A DNA stretch of 64,000 nt from Candidatus Thiodiazotropha sp. (ex Monitilora ramsayi) (lineage in GTDB: Bacteria; Pseudomonadota; Gammaproteobacteria; Chromatiales; Chromatiaceae), in contig JAHXIO010000010.1 of assembly GCA_025655595.1 (NCBI GenBank), forward strand, positions 1 to 64,000. Reading direction: 5' to 3'. The notes beneath the pieces were generated by a model. The model made no database searches, was not told the DNA's origin, and saw only the letters and a list, made by a program, of their open reading frames with translations. Positions 55,210 to 64,000 of this stretch are shown here, one piece after another. The stretch's first letter is position 1. Every line of letters begins with the position of its first letter. The translations under genes and the position numbers were made by a program.

Positions 55210-56562
55210 CTACTTTAATTTTTCGGTATCAGGCTCATTCCCTTTCACCGCTCTGTCCAACTCACGCAATCTGTTCAACTTCTCTCCAATCTTGATCTCC
55301 ATACCCCGATCCACCGGATAGTAGTAGCGCCTACCCTGTAATGGCTCCGGCATATAGTCTTCACCCGCGGCATAGGCATTGGGTTCATCATGAGCGTAAC
55401 GATAGGCCTTACCATAGTCGAGCTCCTTCATCAGCTTGGTGGGCGCATTTCGCAGATGGAGCGGTACTTCCAGGGAACCGGATGATTTGGCCTCCGCCAT
55501 CGCCGTATTCCACGCCGTGTAAACCGCGTTGCTCTTTGGTGCACAGGCAAGGTAGATCACTGCCTGTGCAATAGCGAGTTCTCCTTCGGGGCTGCCCAAC
55601 CTTTCCTGAGTCTCCCATGCGTTGAGCGACAGCTCCAGGGCGCGGGGATCGGCATTACCGATATCTTCGGAAGCCATGCGCACCACACGACGAGCCACAT
55701 AGAGTGGATCGCAGCCACCGTCGATCATGCGTGCCAACCAATAAAGCGCCGCATCGGGTGCGGACCCCCGTACCGATTTATGCAGGGCGGAAATCTGATC
55801 ATAGAAAGCCTCCCCGCCCTTGTCGAACCTGCGCAAAGTGCCACTGGCCACCTCTGCCACCACAGATTCACTGACTTCACCCGCCTCTGTCAGGTCAGTG
55901 GCGATCTCCAACAGGTTCAGGGCGCGCCGGGCGTCCCCATCCGCCGCTTCCGCCAGCAGTTGGCAGGCACTGTCACTAATGCTCACCCCTGCCTTTCCCA
56001 GACCATGCTCCCGATCCTTGATGGCCTGATCGATGATTCGTTCGATCTCCTCCCGGGTCAGCGCCTTGAGCACATAGGTGCGCGCCCTGGACAGTAACGC
56101 ATTGTTAAGTTCGAAGGAGGGATTCTCCGTCGTGGCACCGATGAACACGACCGTGCCATCCTCCACGTGGGGCAGAAAGGCATCCTGCTGCGACTTGTTG
56201 AATCGATGGACCTCGTCGATGAAAAGCACGGTCGGAAGTTGAGACTGCTGCTTGAACAATTTTGCCTGCTCTACCGCGGCACGAATATCCTTCACACCGG
56301 AGAGAACCGCGGAGAGACTGAGAAACTGCGCGCCTGAGTGACGGGCGATGAGTCGCGCCAGCGTTGTCTTACCCGTTCCCGGCGGTCCCCAGAAGATCAT
56401 CGAATGGAGCCTGTCCTCCTCGATGGCCCGCCTGAGCGGTTTGCCGGAAGAGACGATCTGAGACTGACCGACAAACTCATCCAGGCTTCTTGGCCGCATA
56501 CGGTCCGCCAGTGGGCGGTACTCGCCACCGGGATCTTCGGAAAAAAGATCCCCCTCGCTCAT
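55210..56562 (-). CDS. rarA: Replication-associated recombination protein A
   Basis: The 450-residue AAA+ ATPase shows Walker A GPPGTGKTTLARLIA, Walker B VLFIDEVHRFNKSQQDAFLP, sensor GATTENPSFELNNALLSRAR, and the C-terminal MgsA region (YWLARMIDGGCDPLYVARRV, YKYAHDEPNAY-like). It acts at stalled replication forks. Start overlaps the lolA stop by four bases (ATGA). Confidence 0.96.
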   Translation of the reverse strand: MSEGDLFSEDPGGEYRPLADRMRPRSLDEFVGQSQIVSSGKPLRRAIEEDRLHSMIFWGPPGTGKTTLARLIARHSGAQFLSLSAVLSGVKDIRAAVEQAKLFKQQSQLPTVLFIDEVHRFNKSQQDAFLPHVEDGTVVFIGATTENPSFELNNALLSRARTYVLKALTREEIERIIDQAIKDREHGLGKAGVSISDSACQLLAEAADGDARRALNLLEIATDLTEAGEVSESVVAEVASGTLRRFDKGGEAFYDQISALHKSVRGSAPDAALYWLARMIDGGCDPLYVARRVVRMASEDIGNADPRALELSLNAWETQERLGSPEGELAIAQAVIYLACAPKSNAVYTAWNTAMAEAKSSGSLEVPLHLRNAPTKLMKELDYGKAYRYAHDEPNAYAAGEDYMPEPLQGRRYYYPVDRGMEIKIGEKLNRLRELDRAVKGNEPDTEKLK

Positions 56563-57185
56563 AGATCGCCGATCAGATCGATCTGAGGCGGGGGCACGAA
56601 GACGAACAGCTCGGAGGAGAGTGCCGGGTTTCGCACTATGTTGTAGAAAAAGAAACGGGTGATTTGGCCGAAGCTGTCAAACATCTCCATGCGTTGCAGC
56701 TCACGCCCGGTAAATCCCAGTCTGACTTTGGCGAACTGGGAATCTTTCTCTTTGGGCAGCAACTCCAGCCAGGTGATACCATCAGTTTCACCCTTGTCAT
56801 GCAACTCGAAGCTTTCATCGATAGGCCCGGTACCGCTGAGAAGTTGAGCCGGCGTCCCCTCCAGGGCCGCTTTCTGGCTGCGGTGGGATACTTGCTCCAA
56901 CTCGATATCATGCAACCAGATGCGCTTCCCATCGGCCACGATGACCTGGGTGGCGGGATCCTCATACTCCCATCGGAGTTGCCCTGGCCGCTTGAGATAG
57001 AAGATACCGTTGGTGGCGTAAACCACATCCTCGTCAGGACGCTGGATGGTCTGACGGAATTCAGCCTGTAACGTCTCCAGGCCGTTGAGGAAATTCTGGA
57101 ACTGCACAGTACCGTCAGCAGCCCGCAGGGGTTGATTGATTGCTGCTGCCAACAAAGCCAAAAGCATTATCACACGGATGTTCAT
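56559..57185 (-). CDS. lolA: Outer-membrane lipoprotein carrier protein
   Basis: The 208-residue product begins with a signal peptide (MNIRVIMLLALLAAAINQPL, cleavage near RAAD) and shows the LolA pattern: LNGLETLQAEFRQTI, GIFYLKRPGQLRWEYEDP, VADGKRIWLHDIELEQVSHR. It carries lipoproteins across the periplasm from LolCDE to LolB. AAGGAG precedes the ATG at 57185, which I prefer to a start 69 bases upstream. Confidence 0.95.
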   Translation of the reverse strand: MNIRVIMLLALLAAAINQPLRAADGTVQFQNFLNGLETLQAEFRQTIQRPDEDVVYATNGIFYLKRPGQLRWEYEDPATQVIVADGKRIWLHDIELEQVSHRSQKAALEGTPAQLLSGTGPIDESFELHDKGETDGITWLELLPKEKDSQFAKVRLGFTGRELQRMEMFDSFGQITRFFFYNIVRNPALSSELFVFVPPPQIDLIGDL

Positions 57186-57250
57186 ACCACTCCTTAAAGA
57201 CGTCAATCCCGCCAGGAACTGATCTTCAATGTACGGCGGGTACGTCAGAT

Positions 57251-59563
57251 TCAATCTTTCGGTGGCGGCGGTGCCAGGACGCTACGGCTGCCGTTACTCT
57301 CAGCTGCACCGACGATGCCGGTGCGCTCCATCTCCTCGATCATGCGGGCTGCCCGGTTATATCCGATTTTCAGACGCCGTTGCACACCCGAGATCGAGGC
57401 CCTGCGTGTCTCGGTCACGATCTTAACCGCCTCGTCGTAGAGCGGGTCGGCATCTTCCACGTCACCACCCTCGGCTGGAAATCCGGGTACAGACTCCGTT
57501 GCCTCCTGGAGGATCTCCTCCAGATAGTCCGGTTGCCCCATGGACTTCAGGTGCTTCACGACCCGATGAACCTCATTGTCATCCACGAAGGCGCCATGTA
57601 CGCGCTGGGTAATGTTACTGCCGGTACCCATGTAGAGCATGTCGCCATGACCCAGCAGATGCTCTGCTCCCATCTGGTCCAGTATGGTCCGGGAGTCGAC
57701 CCGGGATGAGACCTGGAATGCAATACGGGTCGGGATGTTCGCCTTGATCAGACCGGTAATCACATCCACCGAGGGCCGCTGGGTTGCAAGAACCAAATGG
57801 ATACCTGAAGCACGGGCCTTCTGCGCCAGGCGGGCGATCAGCTCCTCCACCTTCTTGCGGGCCACCATCATCATGTCGGCCAGCTCGTCGATAATGACCA
57901 CAATATAGGGCAAGGGTTCCAGGGTCGGATGCGCCATGGCTTCGATAATCTCATCTGCTTCGGGCTGAAACAGGGGGTCCTTGATCGGCTCGCCCTTGCT
58001 GATCGCATCCTTCACCTTGCGGTTGTAACCGATGATGTTTCTCACACCCAGGGATGCCATCAGCTTGTAGCGCCGCTCCATCTCGCCGACACACCAACGC
58101 AATGCGTTAGAAGCCTCCTGCATATCCGTAACCACCGGCGTCAGCAGATGGGGAATGCCCTCATAGACCGACAGCTCCAACATTTTCGGATCCACCATGA
58201 TCAGGCGTACCTCATCCGGCTTGGCCTTGTAGAGCAGACTCAGGATCATGGCATTGATCGCCACAGACTTACCTGAACCGGTGGTGCCGGCAATCAGGAC
58301 GTGTGGCATCTTGCCCAAGTCCGCGCACATGGGATGACCGGCGATATCCTTGCCAAGGGCCAGGGTCAGAGGCGACTTGGCCGCTTCGTAGGTCGCGGAT
58401 TGCAGGACTTCACTGAGAAATACTGTCTCGCGGTATTCGTTGGGGATCTCCAGACCGATGACCGATTTACCGGGAATCACCTCCACCACACGAACTGCAA
58501 TGGTGGAGAGCGCGCGGGCCAGATCCTTTGAGAGACTGGTGATCTTGCTGACTTTCGTGCCGGCTGCCAGTTGAAGTTCAAACAGGGTGACCACCGGTCC
58601 CGGGTGAACCGCAACCACTTGGACTTCGATATCAAAATCGGCGAACTTGAGCTCAACCTGACGCGACATCGCCTGCAGAGCCTCTTCAGAGTAAGCCTGT
58701 ACTGTCTGTTTGGCGGGATCAAGCAGTGCCAATGGAGGCAGTTCACTGTTGGGGTCCGCCTCGAACAGGGGTACCTGGCGCTCCTTCTCAACACGCTCGC
58801 TGACTTTAGCCTGCTTGATCACCGGTTCGATTCTTGGCTGCTTCCGTGTATCGGCTTTTTTCTGCTCCTTTTTCACCAGTGCAACCCGTTCCTGGCGAGC
58901 CTTCTTCGCTGCCATGCGTTCCCGCAGATGAACATAGAACAGATGGCTCTTCCTCATGAGGGCCAACACTGCACCGCCCAGAACATCCATCACCGTAAAC
59001 CATGAGATGCCGGAAAAGAGCGTGAAGCCGCTGAGAAAAAGCGCCAACATCAAAAGGGTGCTGCCGGACCGGCTGAAGGTCGCTTCGAAATAACCACCCA
59101 GGGAGCCGCCCAGAATACCGCCGGTACCGGTCGGTAGTGCTGCACCCAACTGGCTGGCATGCAGTGCCGCGAGCGCGCATCCCGATGCCAGGGTGACGAA
59201 AAAACCGAGCCATCGCACCATGACCAGATTGACATTGATAGTGTCGTCGGGATTGCGGCGGCGAAATACCAAGACCGCACTCCAACTCAACATAATGGGA
59301 AACAGGTAGGCAAAGAGGCCAAACAGGTAGAGAAAGACATCGGCAAACCAGGCACCGGCCGGACCGCCAGAGTTCAAGACATGAACGGAGGGTCCGGTGT
59401 AGGACCAACCGGGGTCTTGTGCTGAATAGGTAAACAGGGAGAGCAGCAGGTAGCCACTAAGGCAGAAGAGGCTCCACATCACCCCCTCGCGAATGGCGTG
59501 AGTAACATGGCGCTGGAAAGCGCTCTCCTCAACCATCTCCCGGCTTTTTGCCTGTGTTGCCAT
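57251..59563 (-). CDS. ftsK: DNA translocase FtsK
   Basis: The 770-residue protein has four N-terminal membrane helices, a short linker of about 80 residues, the motor with Walker [16 protein letters not shown] and Walker [16 protein letters not shown], and a C-terminal gamma winged helix ([20 protein letters not shown]). It pumps chromosome ends at the septum and activates XerCD at dif. The linker is much shorter than in E. coli, as in many other gammaproteobacteria. Confidence 0.97.
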   Translation of the reverse strand: MATQAKSREMVEESAFQRHVTHAIREGVMWSLFCLSGYLLLSLFTYSAQDPGWSYTGPSVHVLNSGGPAGAWFADVFLYLFGLFAYLFPIMLSWSAVLVFRRRNPDDTINVNLVMVRWLGFFVTLASGCALAALHASQLGAALPTGTGGILGGSLGGYFEATFSRSGSTLLMLALFLSGFTLFSGISWFTVMDVLGGAVLALMRKSHLFYVHLRERMAAKKARQERVALVKKEQKKADTRKQPRIEPVIKQAKVSERVEKERQVPLFEADPNSELPPLALLDPAKQTVQAYSEEALQAMSRQVELKFADFDIEVQVVAVHPGPVVTLFELQLAAGTKVSKITSLSKDLARALSTIAVRVVEVIPGKSVIGLEIPNEYRETVFLSEVLQSATYEAAKSPLTLALGKDIAGHPMCADLGKMPHVLIAGTTGSGKSVAINAMILSLLYKAKPDEVRLIMVDPKMLELSVYEGIPHLLTPVVTDMQEASNALRWCVGEMERRYKLMASLGVRNIIGYNRKVKDAISKGEPIKDPLFQPEADEIIEAMAHPTLEPLPYIVVIIDELADMMMVARKKVEELIARLAQKARASGIHLVLATQRPSVDVITGLIKANIPTRIAFQVSSRVDSRTILDQMGAEHLLGHGDMLYMGTGSNITQRVHGAFVDDNEVHRVVKHLKSMGQPDYLEEILQEATESVPGFPAEGGDVEDADPLYDEAVKIVTETRRASISGVQRRLKIGYNRAARMIEEMERTGIVGAAESNGSRSVLAPPPPKD

Positions 59564-59618
59564 ACGAAATGAGATTCCTTTTTAATTTAGAATGTTATAG
59601 ACAATTCTTATTCTAGTT

Positions 59619-60683
59619 TCACAGGTACTGCTCGCGCAAGGCCGGATAGATGATCTCACCCTCGGAAAGATTGATCGCAGCAGTGAGATCGGCATGCTCC
59701 CGCCAATCCGGGACCGTCAACCGAGTGAGATAGGGTATCAATGCGGCGGAGAGTGACTGTGACGCGCTTCTCGGTACGGCGCCCGGCATGTTCGTCACGG
59801 CAAAGTGGGTCACCCCATCCACCTGATAGGTCGGATTCTCATAAGTGGTGGGTACTGTCGTCTCTATGCAGCCGCCCTGATCCACAGAAATATCGACGAC
59901 CACGCTTCCCCTGCTCATGCTTTCCACCTGCCGGCGAGAAACAACACTGGGTGCGCGGGTGCCGGGGATCAGCACTGCCCCGATCAATAGGTCGGCCTCA
60001 GACACCATATCATCCAGCTGAGCCTGATAGGGGTAGAGTGCTGTGACATTGTTTCCCAGATTCCGCATCGCCAACATCCTTTCACGCTGCCGTTCAAAAA
60101 CTGTCACTCTCGCTCCCATGGCAGCAGCGAGACGAGCCGCATTTCCACCGGCCTGACCACCCCCAAGAATCACCACATGCCCCCTTTCAGCACCCGGCAG
60201 GCCGCCCAGCAGCACACCCTTACCACCCTGAGAATGGTGCAACAGGGTCGTCCCGTACTGTACAGCCAGTCTACCTGCGATATCGCTCATAGGGGCAAGA
60301 ATTGGCAGGCCGCCGCCGACACGCAGGGTCTCAAAGGCAATGGCCGTCGAACCGGATGCCTGCAGACGCTTGGTCAATGCCTCGTCCGCCGCCAGATGGA
60401 GAAAGCAAAAGAGCAGTTGCCCTTTTCTCAACATCTCCGGTTCATCGCCGTAAGGCTCCTTCACTTTGACAACCAGATCTGACATCTCGTAGATATCCTG
60501 GGCGGATGGGACAATCGCCACACCCAAAGCCTGATAATCGGCATCGGCATATCCGCTCAGATTGCCCGCTCCCGTTTCGAGCAAGACTTGATGTCCGCTA
60601 TTGACCAACTCAGCACAGGCCTCTGGCACCAGGCCAACCCTGCCTTCAAGGGGTTTAATTTCTTTGGGTATGCCGATCTTCAT
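59619..60683 (-). CDS. ald: Alanine dehydrogenase
   Basis: The 354-residue protein matches NAD-dependent alanine dehydrogenase: MKIGIPKEIKPLEGRVGLVP, KVKEPYGDEPEMLRKGQLLF, VVILGGGQAGGNAARLAAAM for NAD binding, and FAVTNMPGAVPRSASQSLSA. It interconverts alanine and pyruvate plus ammonia. It stands between ftsK and the divergent trxB. Confidence 0.93.
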   Translation of the reverse strand: MKIGIPKEIKPLEGRVGLVPEACAELVNSGHQVLLETGAGNLSGYADADYQALGVAIVPSAQDIYEMSDLVVKVKEPYGDEPEMLRKGQLLFCFLHLAADEALTKRLQASGSTAIAFETLRVGGGLPILAPMSDIAGRLAVQYGTTLLHHSQGGKGVLLGGLPGAERGHVVILGGGQAGGNAARLAAAMGARVTVFERQRERMLAMRNLGNNVTALYPYQAQLDDMVSEADLLIGAVLIPGTRAPSVVSRRQVESMSRGSVVVDISVDQGGCIETTVPTTYENPTYQVDGVTHFAVTNMPGAVPRSASQSLSAALIPYLTRLTVPDWREHADLTAAINLSEGEIIYPALREQYL

Positions 60684-60814
60684 GGAATATCCGTCATTAA
60701 AAAGAAGTAAAAAGCGACCCTATATGCATCCGGCAAGATGATAATGAGAAAAATTCCAGCAGAATTCCCTTAATCCTGTGGAGGATTCTTTACCCCCGCC
60801 TGATGTTTCCGTAG

Positions 60815-61909
<1,095 letters not shown>

Positions 61910-61997
61910 TCAAACATTCTAATTGATCTGTGTGCCGGCATGGGGAACGCCGGTACACATTTTAAGTCTCTGCCGAATTTGAACCGGTCGCGACCGG

Positions 61998-62675
61998 TCA
62001 ACGTTCTCTGGCAATACTTCCCAGCACATAGGCGCACAACAGCAACTCCTGGAACCGCGTCAGTCCCCGGTACTCGATGCCGTGCACAAACAGGCTTGAA
62101 CCGTCATCCCGCGTCACCTCACGTATATTGCGGATAACACCCATGACCTTGAGCAGGTCCTGTCCACCGCAGACCATGAGTGGATGGGTCACCTGGATTG
62201 AGGTTCCCAGCTCCCCCAGTTTCTGTCTGTCCATCACGCGGGCGCCCGTGCTGCTGATGTCCGATATCAAAACAGGCCGCTGGTCTTCCGCCTCACCTTC
62301 GCCTGACGTTATGTTGACGATCGCTTGAATTTCAGTGGCGACTCGCGGTGCATTCCTCACCACAGCGCTCTCCACGTCAGCAGGATAGGCCAGATGAAGA
62401 TGGGGATAGGGTTTGGCTGAGGCGCTTAATACCCTGGCGACAAATCCGAACACATTGCTTCCGTGGAGCATGCGGACGGTAAAAGCCTGCCCCTCCCTCA
62501 CAATAATCGGGTTGCCCTGTTTGCGTGGCGTGGTAATGATCAGACTCTGCCCAGGCAGATACCCCACCAGAGTGGCAGCAAAGCGATCCTGGTTCTCGCT
62601 GGGCGGTGCAAATTGCAATTGCAGTAGATCACCAATCTGCAGCGTTTTGACAGTGTCTGTCAATGATATCTCCAA
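61998..62675 (-). CDS. YcgR-like PilZ-domain protein
   Basis: The 225-residue protein has an N-terminal YcgR-type domain (IGDLLQLQF, FVARVLSASAKPYPHLHLAY) and a PilZ domain from about residue 105 with the c-di-GMP-binding arginines in RNAPRVAT and DISSTGARV. It should be a c-di-GMP effector, perhaps a flagellar brake, although no flagellar genes are in view. Confidence 0.85.
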   Translation of the reverse strand: MEISLTDTVKTLQIGDLLQLQFAPPSENQDRFAATLVGYLPGQSLIITTPRKQGNPIIVREGQAFTVRMLHGSNVFGFVARVLSASAKPYPHLHLAYPADVESAVVRNAPRVATEIQAIVNITSGEGEAEDQRPVLISDISSTGARVMDRQKLGELGTSIQVTHPLMVCGGQDLLKVMGVIRNIREVTRDDGSSLFVHGIEYRGLTRFQELLLCAYVLGSIARER

Positions 62676-62851
62676 TCCTTATCTGTTCAGGTCTCAGCTG
62701 TGCGACTCTGTACAATTCTTATATGCTTAAGTTAATGGGATTCTATGTTTGAAACCGCATATCAACGGTGTGAATGATGCGAACTTTTTTCCGTTAAAAC
62801 AAGTGCCTGTTAGGATAATCTAATAATACAGACACCAGACTAAGAAAAAAG

Positions 62852-63571
62852 ATGATTTTCCTGTTAGACGATGAGCCTGCTGCCCCCTTTCCGGATGTCA
62901 CATTGGCCGAGCGAGAACCCAATGGTCTTCTCGCCGTCGGCGGTGATCTCTCGCCCCAGCGTCTAATCAACGCCTATATGCAGGGTATTTTTCCCTGGTT
63001 CAGCGAGGATGAACCGATTCTCTGGTGGTCTCCCGATCCCCGGACAATACTCTACCCAGAAAAGATAAGAATCAGTAGAAGCCTCCGCAAGACATTGAAA
63101 AAAAAGCAGTTTCAAGTCAGCTTTGACCAGGATTTCGCCGCTGTAATCGAAGGTTGTGCCGCCCCCCGGAACAACTCACCAGGTACCTGGCTGCTGCCGG
63201 AAATGATCGAGGCCTACCACCAGCAACATGCGCTGGGACTGGCCCACTCCGTGGAGGTCTGGCAGGATGGAAATCTCGTGGGCGGCCTCTATGGTATGGC
63301 TATAGGGGCGGTGTTTTTCGGTGAGTCGATGTTCAGCCTGGTACCAGACAGTTCCAAGATCGCCCTGGTGCATTTGAGCCGTTCACTCTCCGAGTGGGGA
63401 TTTAGAATGATCGATTGTCAGGTCTATACACAACACCTTGCCAGCCTGGGTGCCGAAGAGATTCCACGTCAGCGCTTTTGTCGCAATCTATCCGACTGGA
63501 CACGCCTGAAAGGTCGTGTGGGCAGCTGGTCCGAACGCCAAGCCGTCTACCCGGAGGCCGGTCCATGCTGA
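62852..63571 (+). CDS. aat: Leucyl/phenylalanyl-tRNA--protein transferase
   Basis: The 239-residue protein shows EPNGLLAVGGDLSPQRLINA, YMQGIFPWFSEDEPILWWSP, WLLPEMIEAYHQQHALGLAH and AVFFGESMF, the marks of Aat. It adds Leu or Phe to proteins with N-terminal Arg or Lys for ClpAP degradation. The stop overlaps the start of the next gene. Confidence 0.96.
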   Translation: MIFLLDDEPAAPFPDVTLAEREPNGLLAVGGDLSPQRLINAYMQGIFPWFSEDEPILWWSPDPRTILYPEKIRISRSLRKTLKKKQFQVSFDQDFAAVIEGCAAPRNNSPGTWLLPEMIEAYHQQHALGLAHSVEVWQDGNLVGGLYGMAIGAVFFGESMFSLVPDSSKIALVHLSRSLSEWGFRMIDCQVYTQHLASLGAEEIPRQRFCRNLSDWTRLKGRVGSWSERQAVYPEAGPC

Positions 63572-64000
63572 GTGGATCCGGATTCAGTCAGGACTCGGCC
63601 TATGCGCTCTATATCAGCCAGGCGCACGACTGTTCCTATCTCTCCGACAGGGAGGCCCGCAGCCTTTTCCTCGATCCATCCGCTAAAGTCACGGCAGAGA
63701 TCTACCAACAGTTGATAGACCGGGGATTTCGACGTAGCGGCTGCTATCTCTATCAACCGGCTTGTACAGCATGCAATGCCTGCGTATCACTTCGCATTCC
63801 AGTGGCTAAGTTCAGACCCTCTCGCAGCCAGCGTCGCAACTGGAAACACAATCTTCCCCTATATCAGGTCACGCCGGTAGCAGCCGAGTTTCAGGAAGCC
63901 CATTTTCAACTCTATAAACGCTATTTGATGCAACGCCATCCAGATGGCGCCATGAGCTGCAACAGCCCGGGACAGTACATCCAGTTTCTCACCTGTGACT
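63565..64000 (+). CDS. bpt: Aspartate/glutamate leucyltransferase (5' part)
   Basis: The frame starts at ATG 63565, overlapping the aat stop by seven bases, and runs off the window; 145 codons are visible. The motif CTACNACVSLRIPVAKFRPS with RSQRR and the later RHPDGAMS are typical of the Bpt/Ate family, which conjugates leucine to proteins with acidic N-termini. Pairing with aat in one operon supports an N-end-rule role. Confidence 0.92.
   Translation, partial: MLSGSGFSQDSAYALYISQAHDCSYLSDREARSLFLDPSAKVTAEIYQQLIDRGFRRSGCYLYQPACTACNACVSLRIPVAKFRPSRSQRRNWKHNLPLYQVTPVAAEFQEAHFQLYKRYLMQRHPDGAMSCNSPGQYIQFLTCD

Overview
The window looks like a chromosome segment of a sulfur-oxidising gammaproteobacterium. 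Evidence: a DsrL-type NADPH oxidoreductase, an order of aat, trxB, ftsK, lolA, rarA and serS close to that of E. coli, AcnB, MazG, a TAXI-type TRAP transporter, and several multiheme c-type cytochromes. The genus cannot be fixed from sequence reading alone; relatives of the Chromatiales or of thiotrophic symbionts are the best guess.

Layout. 0-9 kb: end of an unknown gene, a membrane histidine kinase whose stop codon lies in a TA-flanked 152-bp MITE-like element, a stand-alone DsrL-like protein, a broken NiFe hydrogenase small-subunit gene, a periplasmic rhodanese and a TRAP-TAXI transporter. 9-18 kb: acnB with a divergent LysR regulator, a PKD-domain lipoprotein with nine haem motifs, and mazG. 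18-27 kb: small secreted and membrane proteins, an SDR/DUF2141/VTT operon opposite a Crp-like regulator, a secreted beta-propeller, an AraC-type membrane regulator and a DUF5666 lipoprotein. A family of short palindromic repeats is scattered through this part. 27-37 kb is an accessory region: a HigBA-like toxin-antitoxin pair, an endonuclease/exonuclease/phosphatase protein, then AT-rich small genes separated by attC-like sites (an integron cassette array without a visible integrase) with an IS3-family element inserted. It continues with an iteron-like repeat patch, a GbsR-type regulator and a 238-bp tandem array next to tRNA-Ser(UGA). 37-40.5 kb: Bax-inhibitor-like protein, serS, DUF190 and crcB.

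40.5-54.4 kb is the most striking part. A divergent locus encodes a membrane b-type cytochrome candidate, a periplasmic cytochrome with 21 CxxCH motifs, a giant cytochrome with 49 CxxCH motifs plus one CX4CH, and a SPOR/TPR/outer-membrane beta-barrel protein on the minus strand. On the plus strand it encodes a membrane-anchored Fe-S flavoprotein, a Sel1-ankyrin repeat protein and an exported rhodanese. Together these could carry electrons between the quinone or NAD(P)H pool and the cell surface, or with sulfur compounds. The locus lies between rarA and crcB/serS, so it splits an otherwise conserved housekeeping block.

54.4-64 kb: DUF805 protein, rarA, lolA, ftsK, alanine dehydrogenase, trxB, a YcgR/PilZ protein, aat and the start of bpt. 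These are ordinary housekeeping genes (translocation, lipoprotein sorting, redox balance, N-end rule). All functions are read from motifs and remembered family features; no database search was run.
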